Shown one piece after another: positions 59,253-64,000 of a DNA stretch of 64,000 nucleotides; position 1 is the stretch's first letter, and each line of letters begins with the position of its first letter. Under the pieces are notes generated by a model. That model was not told where the DNA came from. It was given only the letters and a program-made list of their open reading frames with translations, and searched no databases. The stretch is from Hormiphora californensis. Its lineage: Eukaryota; Ctenophora; Tentaculata; Cydippida; Pleurobrachiidae. Both the position numbers and the translations under genes were made by a program. Location: positions 5,111,003 to 5,175,002 of the forward strand of contig CM035355.1 of assembly GCA_020137815.1 (NCBI GenBank). The letters are read 5' to 3'.

Positions 59253-59690
59253 GATATAATAATGAGAGACTGTGAATTTGTACAAAGTTATACCCTTGGG
59301 CCCTTGTCAGCACTATATGAGAGACACGTTTTAATCAATTTTACAGTGCCTTGAAGATTTTACCTATTGATTTGCATGTACTACTGCAGAAAGTGTGTTG
59401 AGAGAGTTCGGTGTTCTACTAAAATACCGCATGATGTAGGGTTGAGAAGTTACATTGAGTTTTTGAGTGTTTTTAGGGTGGTTATTGCTGCACTTCTGAA
59501 CAGTTTGAAGTTGAGTGTGCCAAGTTCGAGGTGTTCTTTTACTCGATTATTATTACCTCAGTCTGCATTTGATTTAGATTTGCTCTAATATCCTATGTTA
59601 TCTTTTAGCGTTAGAAAGTTTTTTTGATTATATTTTGAGTTGAACTGATACGTAGAAGACTGGAGCGGAGACTGGATAGTTTTTCCAATT

Positions 59691-60970
59691 CTGAACAGCT
59701 GGTGTTTATTAGCCAAATAATCCCACTGTGTTGCCCTAGAAAATTATTCATTCAACTGTTGTAAATTGAAGTGTCTTAATTGATCTCAAACCTCAATCTG
59801 TCTGGCGGCGCCCGATCCGGATCTGCAAAGACTCAGTAAAGCTGAGCGTTTCGGTATTGAGCATCCAAAATCAAATTGAAAACGGGGCCCCGTGGGGCGT
59901 GGGGTTTGAGGTCTTCCTCTGACCTCTGGGCCTGGCGGCAGGCGGAGACAGACAAATATTGATTCAGGTTATGATATACCATGGGGTTTCCTTTAGTTCC
60001 AAATTGGTGGTCCTGAAGACTATTTCCTAAGAAACGGCGACTGTTGTGATGTAACGCGCGAAGATTTGGGAATAAAGTAGCGCGCGCACGCCGCGCGATA
60101 ACTCAAATGATAAATCTCATTTTATTTTCGATTCGTGTGTGTCACAAAATTCAGAATTTAGTCACGTGACTTTAAATTTTGATGTAATCGTTTTTCAGCC
60201 TTACCTATGCTTGTACGAGGGCCCCCCGAAAAAATTCTCATTAGTCAGTAACTAGTTTGGGATACACTTCGGCCAGTCCCCCAACGAAGGGGCTTCTGTG
60301 TTTGCTGAATGTATAGAAAGCTGTTTTTGCTCGATCCCACAGAGACGCTGCGGGCTGCCCTCTCGTTGGTTCATTTATCGGACCACTGGGAATTCTTAAG
60401 CTATTTTGGGCCAAATAGACTTAACGATTTTTGTGTGCTTTTTGTGGTTTACCCGCTTAAGCCTTGTGTAAAATATCTGCGGTCTGCCTCATTATTGTTC
60501 TGGTACATCATTGCTCTGCAAAGGTTGAGCATAATCTGTGGCTATTTGATGTTCCTGTCATATTATAGAACGTTCCCTTTTTGTTTGTCATTATTTTGAC
60601 TAAAACTGCCTGATAGTTATGCTACCGGAACATTATTTTATTCATGACAGAGTCCACAGGGAACCATAACTTCCCGCGATACTGTCGACGTTAAAGGGAG
60701 TTATTGACTTGTTTGATAACCTAGAAGGCCCTAGTGTTCACGGTCCATTTATCAGTCTCACACGCACTATCATTGCTTGTAACCCCCCCCCCCCCCCGGG
60801 CTGCTGTCAGTTATTAAATTAAATCCCCCTCCTACCTAGCCCTGGTAGCTGGTTTGCTGGTAACCCGGCAACACAGTGCAGCCTAAATAAGGAATATTTT
60901 TGGTAAGTTTAGTTTTGCTGACCTTGTTTATTTGAGCAGAGATGCTTATTGCAAAGAATCTAAATCAATA
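59691..60970. other. Intergenic, nothing assigned
   Basis: There is no exon with convincing splice sites or domain signal. A 96-codon open frame at 60309-60599 has no recognisable features. A poly-C run lies at 60783-60798, and a GC-rich CCCCGTGGGGCGTGGGG stretch near 59890. Confidence 0.4.
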
Positions 60971-60973
60971 TAT

Positions 60974-62130
60974 AGCATGATCTTGTACGAGCCGATCCCA
61001 GTCTGCCATTTTCCCCTCGCGCGTTTCCTCAGCTGGTTACTATGAATAATGTCGCCCCTTCCTTTTCCCAGGCCTACCAGGTTTATGCCCGTTTGGCCAT
61101 TGGAAAGCCAGCCTCTGGCTCTTCTAATCGTATACTCGCTATCAGTTTCCTATAAATAGTCTAGTAGTATATACTCCATACCCTGATACTATATGCCAAT
61201 CAAATCGAAACAATTAGATCCGAAAATCCCTCACTGACGTCGAAAAATAGGATTTACGTAGTTACAAATCAATTTACTTCACCATTTTAAAATCTTGGTC
61301 TCGAATTTGATAAACTAAACAGCGTTTTTCAAACTATATCCCCCAAATGTATTAAAGTTGACATCATTTACAATCCCCCACTCCACCGCCACTGGGGTGG
61401 CGGGTTCTTTAATTATCCCACTACGTCACTAGCTAGTTTTCACGCTTTCGCTAATCGCAAGACTCGGCCCAATTAATACAGGAAATTTTCCGCTAAGATT
61501 TAGTTTCGCCCCTATTGATTGCTAGGATTATGTTTTATTTGAAGATGCTATGATCAAATTGTATTAGAACCATGATCTTGTACGAGCGGTAAATCTTCAG
61601 CTCATTTTCCCTCAAGTACCTTGTTTTCCCTTCAGCTGTTTAACATTGAATATAGTGTCGATCTCTATTTTCCCAGGCCGTACAAGGTTATGCCTGGTTT
61701 GGCACGAGGAAAGCAGTTTCTGTATCGTCTCATAGTCAGGTAATTTAATCGCTAATGTTTGTTAATAAAATAGTTAGTAGTAGTATATCAGTTCTGACAC
61801 ATGAGAATATGATCAATCAAAATAGATAAGAGTCACATGGATCGAGAAATAGCCGCGCTGACGTCGAATAAAAAGATTTTAGAGTAGGTTATCAAAATAG
61901 ATATTACATTCCTTGTTTTGTCTATTGTCTTCGAATTTGATAAACTAACGGGTTATTTTGACACCTATAATCATATGTGTGATGTTATGTGGTAGACATC
62001 AATATTATACAATACTACTTTGGGGGTGGGCGGGGTCTTTACTCTCACTAGTCACTAATGAGTAGTTTTCCACGCTTTCCTAAGATGATCTATCAATCTA
62101 TCATAAGACTGGGCCCAAATTATAAGCCAA
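60974..62130. repeat. Two diverged tandem copies of a repeat of about 595 bp
   Basis: Shared landmarks in the same order are CATGATCTTGTACGAGC (60977 and 61571), TTTTCCCAGGCC, a GTCGAA-rich block, TCGAATTTGATAAACTAA (61302 and 61928), a G-rich GGGTGG(C)GGGTCTTTA block and CACGCTTTC followed by AAGACT(C/G)GGCCCAA. Identity between landmarks is low, so the duplication is old. No coding frame is seen. Confidence 0.75.
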
Positions 62131-62149
62131 TTGTCCCAAAATTCCATCC

Positions 62150-62440
62150 CATAGATGGCTACAAAACTGCTTAAAACCACCACCACCTCCAAATTAAATA
62201 AATACGACCTGTGGGGGGTACCTGGGGGTCAACTATTATACAGTGAGGGGGTCTAGAACTCTCACACACGCATATGATACACATGGTGTAATGTAATAAG
62301 ACTGTTATTAGATCAATGAGAGAGGAGGAGGGGGGTCCTGGTGGTGAGGGCAGTCCCTTCTGAAGGAGGAGGAGGTCCTGTGTGCTCTGAACAGGTCAAC
62401 ACTACCTAGCCTGCTGAGAGAGAGGGAGAGAGAGGAGAGG

Positions 62441-62488
<48 letters not shown>

Positions 62489-62930
62489 AAAGTATAGATG
62501 AGAGATAGAGAGAGAGAGAGAGATCAGCTAGGGACAGGGAATATGGGGAGAGAAAAAGTATAATATGAGAGAATGATATATTTTGGTGGTTTGGATGCAG
62601 GGACACGGCATGTTACCCCCAAATCTAATGTTTTAAAGGGTACTGCTACAACTGCAATACCGTAACATAGATGGGAGAGAGAGTGAGAGAGAGGGGGATA
62701 GAGAGAGTGAGAGAGAGAGAAATAGGGAGAGAAAAGAGAGAGAGAGTGAAAAGAAAGAGAGGGGGGTTGTCTCTAGATAAGGGGCTCTGGGAAATTGACT
62801 CTGTTCCTGATAAAGAGAGAGGTAAGCTGTGCTTGTTCCCCCTCCCTCCCATAACCACGGCCCTCTGTCACACATCAGTACATCACTTGACCCACTAGTG
62901 TGGCCACTGTAATCACACTTCACAGGTAGG
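62150..62930. repeat. GA-rich microsatellite zone
   Basis: (GA)n at about 62437-62483 and mixed GA/GGGA tracts to about 62765. Nothing coding is supported. Open frames rich in Leu/Ser or Arg/Glu are artefacts. Confidence 0.85.
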
Positions 62931-63042
62931 TCACTTAACCAACACTGTAATCACACATCAATTGACTGTAATCACACATCAATTGACTGTAATCACACTT
63001 CACTTGACCCAGACTGTAATCAGTAATCACACTTCACAGGTG
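62928..63042. repeat. CTGTAATCACAC tandem repeat
   Basis: Units of about 22-25 bp such as ACTGTAATCACACATCAATT are repeated five to six times, with variants ending CTTCACAGG. Confidence 0.85.
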
Positions 63043-63585
63043 ATGTCGTCACGCTGATTTTATATAGACCCTGAAATATCTTCTGCTGATGATCAAAAGA
63101 CATGTACATTACTAGCTCGACATTCCATTTAGATCATGTATCCGGTCCTGTATTCCAATTTCTGGGTATATTCATCATATGATCACGTTACCAGCTGCAC
63201 TGCAATCTCCATGGAGAAACACAGATCAGAAGAAATTGATCTCAAAACAAATGTTTCTCAAATGTTTTTTTTTTCTCCTCCGATAGATCTCCTCGAATGG
63301 TCACAGGGAGAGAAAGATAAGGGTAGAGAGGGAGAGATAGAGAGCAGGTCAGAGTTTCTTTTTCGGAGACATCATTACATCACGATCACTGCTTTTCCCG
63401 GTTTGCGGTTAGTACCGGTTTGGTTGTTACCACTCAAGCGATCGTCTGCATTCTCTGTTTTCATCCCTCTCTCCAATTCCCTCTTTAATATGTCGTCGTT
63501 TCCTTGGCAACTCTATCTCTCTCTCCACAGAGGACATGGGGAGAGATAGTACCTTGGTTGCATGGGTAGGGAGAGAGAAATAAAG

Positions 63586-63606
63586 ATAGATAGATAGAGA
63601 GAGAGA

Positions 63607-63667
<61 letters not shown>

Positions 63668-63712
63668 TAGAGAGATAGAGAGATAGAAAGAGAGAGAGAG
63701 ACAGATAGAGAG
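63586..63712. repeat. (GA)n microsatellite
   Basis: GA/GATA tract immediately downstream (in minus-strand sense) of the putative terminal exon 63745-63869. Confidence 0.95.
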
Positions 63713-63744
63713 AGCATCATCTTCTAAAGATTATTACCGTCAAC

Positions 63745-63869
63745 CTAAACTGTTTCCTGGATGGTGATCCTTGGCGCTCTCCGTGCTCTGGTGCAGACCC
63801 TCTCATGGATGTCACGTGACTCAGCCAGGCACTGTACTATGTGGAAGATCACGTGATCCTCATCTCTAG
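63745..63869 (-). CDS. Possible 3'-terminal exon of a minus-strand gene entering from the right
   Basis: On the minus strand a pyrimidine-rich tract ends in CCCCAG at 63870. An open frame then reads DEDHVIFHIVQCLAESRDIH and continues to ITIQETV and a TAG at 63745. The composition is protein-like and free of the low-complexity sequence around it. The C-terminus ...Q-E-T-V has an acidic residue at position -2, compatible with a class III PDZ ligand. The rest of the gene would lie beyond 64000. No family is recognised. An alternative acceptor TAG at 63866 would also fit. Confidence 0.4.
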
Positions 63870-64000
63870 CTGGGGTAGTAGTGTAGAGAGAGGGAGAGGG
63901 AGAGAGAGGGAGAGAGAGTGAGAGAGGGGAAGATCTGAGGGGGGTAATTGGAGCGGTTAGCTTGGTCACGTGTTCACCAAATCAGGGACAACCCAGAGTA

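Larger units (their letters stand above)
51083..59690 (+). repeat. Segmental tandem duplication, unit B (about 8.6 kb)
   Basis: Second copy of the unit starting near 39595, lying directly downstream in the same orientation. It contains the intact PDZ copy B. It lacks the 2 kb nested insertion and the small MITE at 49463-49546 of unit A, but has a longer hairpin insertion at 58755-58995. Similarity fades after about 59690. Confidence 0.9.

Noticed and set aside
60309-60599. 96-codon open frame with hydrophobic C-terminal part
   Set aside because: There is no signal, splice site, domain or neighbour support. Codon composition is like the surrounding AT-rich DNA.

Overview
This is a metazoan nuclear window. 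Evidence: GT-AG introns with consistent codon phases throughout, a PKA-family kinase of PRKX type, an L27 plus multi-PDZ scaffold of the PATJ/MPDZ kind, a secreted cysteine-rich VWC/pacifastin-like protein, an Ig-superfamily membrane protein, TTAGGG-like blocks and abundant (CT)n/(GA)n microsatellites. No bacterial gene, tRNA, rRNA or CRISPR array was seen. Compact genes, short introns and many foldback elements suit an invertebrate, perhaps an early-branching one such as a sponge. That placement is a guess from style, not a demonstrated identity.

Layout. 0.6-7.2 kb, minus strand: a complete eight-exon PRKX-like kinase. 7.5-13 kb: a gene-free block of nested inverted repeats, palindromes and minisatellites, including a telomere-like palindrome. 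14.0-15.3 kb, plus strand: an uncharacterised single-exon Ig-superfamily receptor-like protein. 16.3-32.3 kb, plus strand: the 5' half of a multi-PDZ scaffold (L27 and about seven PDZ domains), reconstructed from 23 phase-matched exons. Its 6.5 kb intron holds a complete seven-exon ankyrin/coiled-coil gene on the other strand (26.0-29.7 kb). 33.3-37.5 kb, minus strand: a secreted 1214-residue cysteine-rich protein. 39.6-59.6 kb: two tandem copies (A and B) of a genomic unit carrying the 3' half of a multi-PDZ scaffold (five PDZ domains and a very long Arg/Ser/Asp-rich linker). Copy B is essentially intact. Copy A has an indel-ridden 5' part and a clean 3' part, plus about 2 kb of nested transposons in an intron that copy B lacks. 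59.7-64 kb: diverged repeats, microsatellites and a possible minus-strand terminal exon.

How the genes relate. The 5' PDZ block has a start codon and L27 but its last exon ends on a good donor. Blocks A and B have a proper stop and no L27. The simplest reading is one PATJ/MPDZ-like polarity scaffold gene of about 12 PDZ domains that spans 16.3 kb to copy A or B, hosts two antisense genes in its introns, and has had its 3' half tandemly duplicated either in the genome or by the assembler. Recurrent themes are short tandem duplications centred on splice junctions, MITE/hAT insertions with visible 8-bp target duplications, and single-base frame breaks that look like consensus errors.
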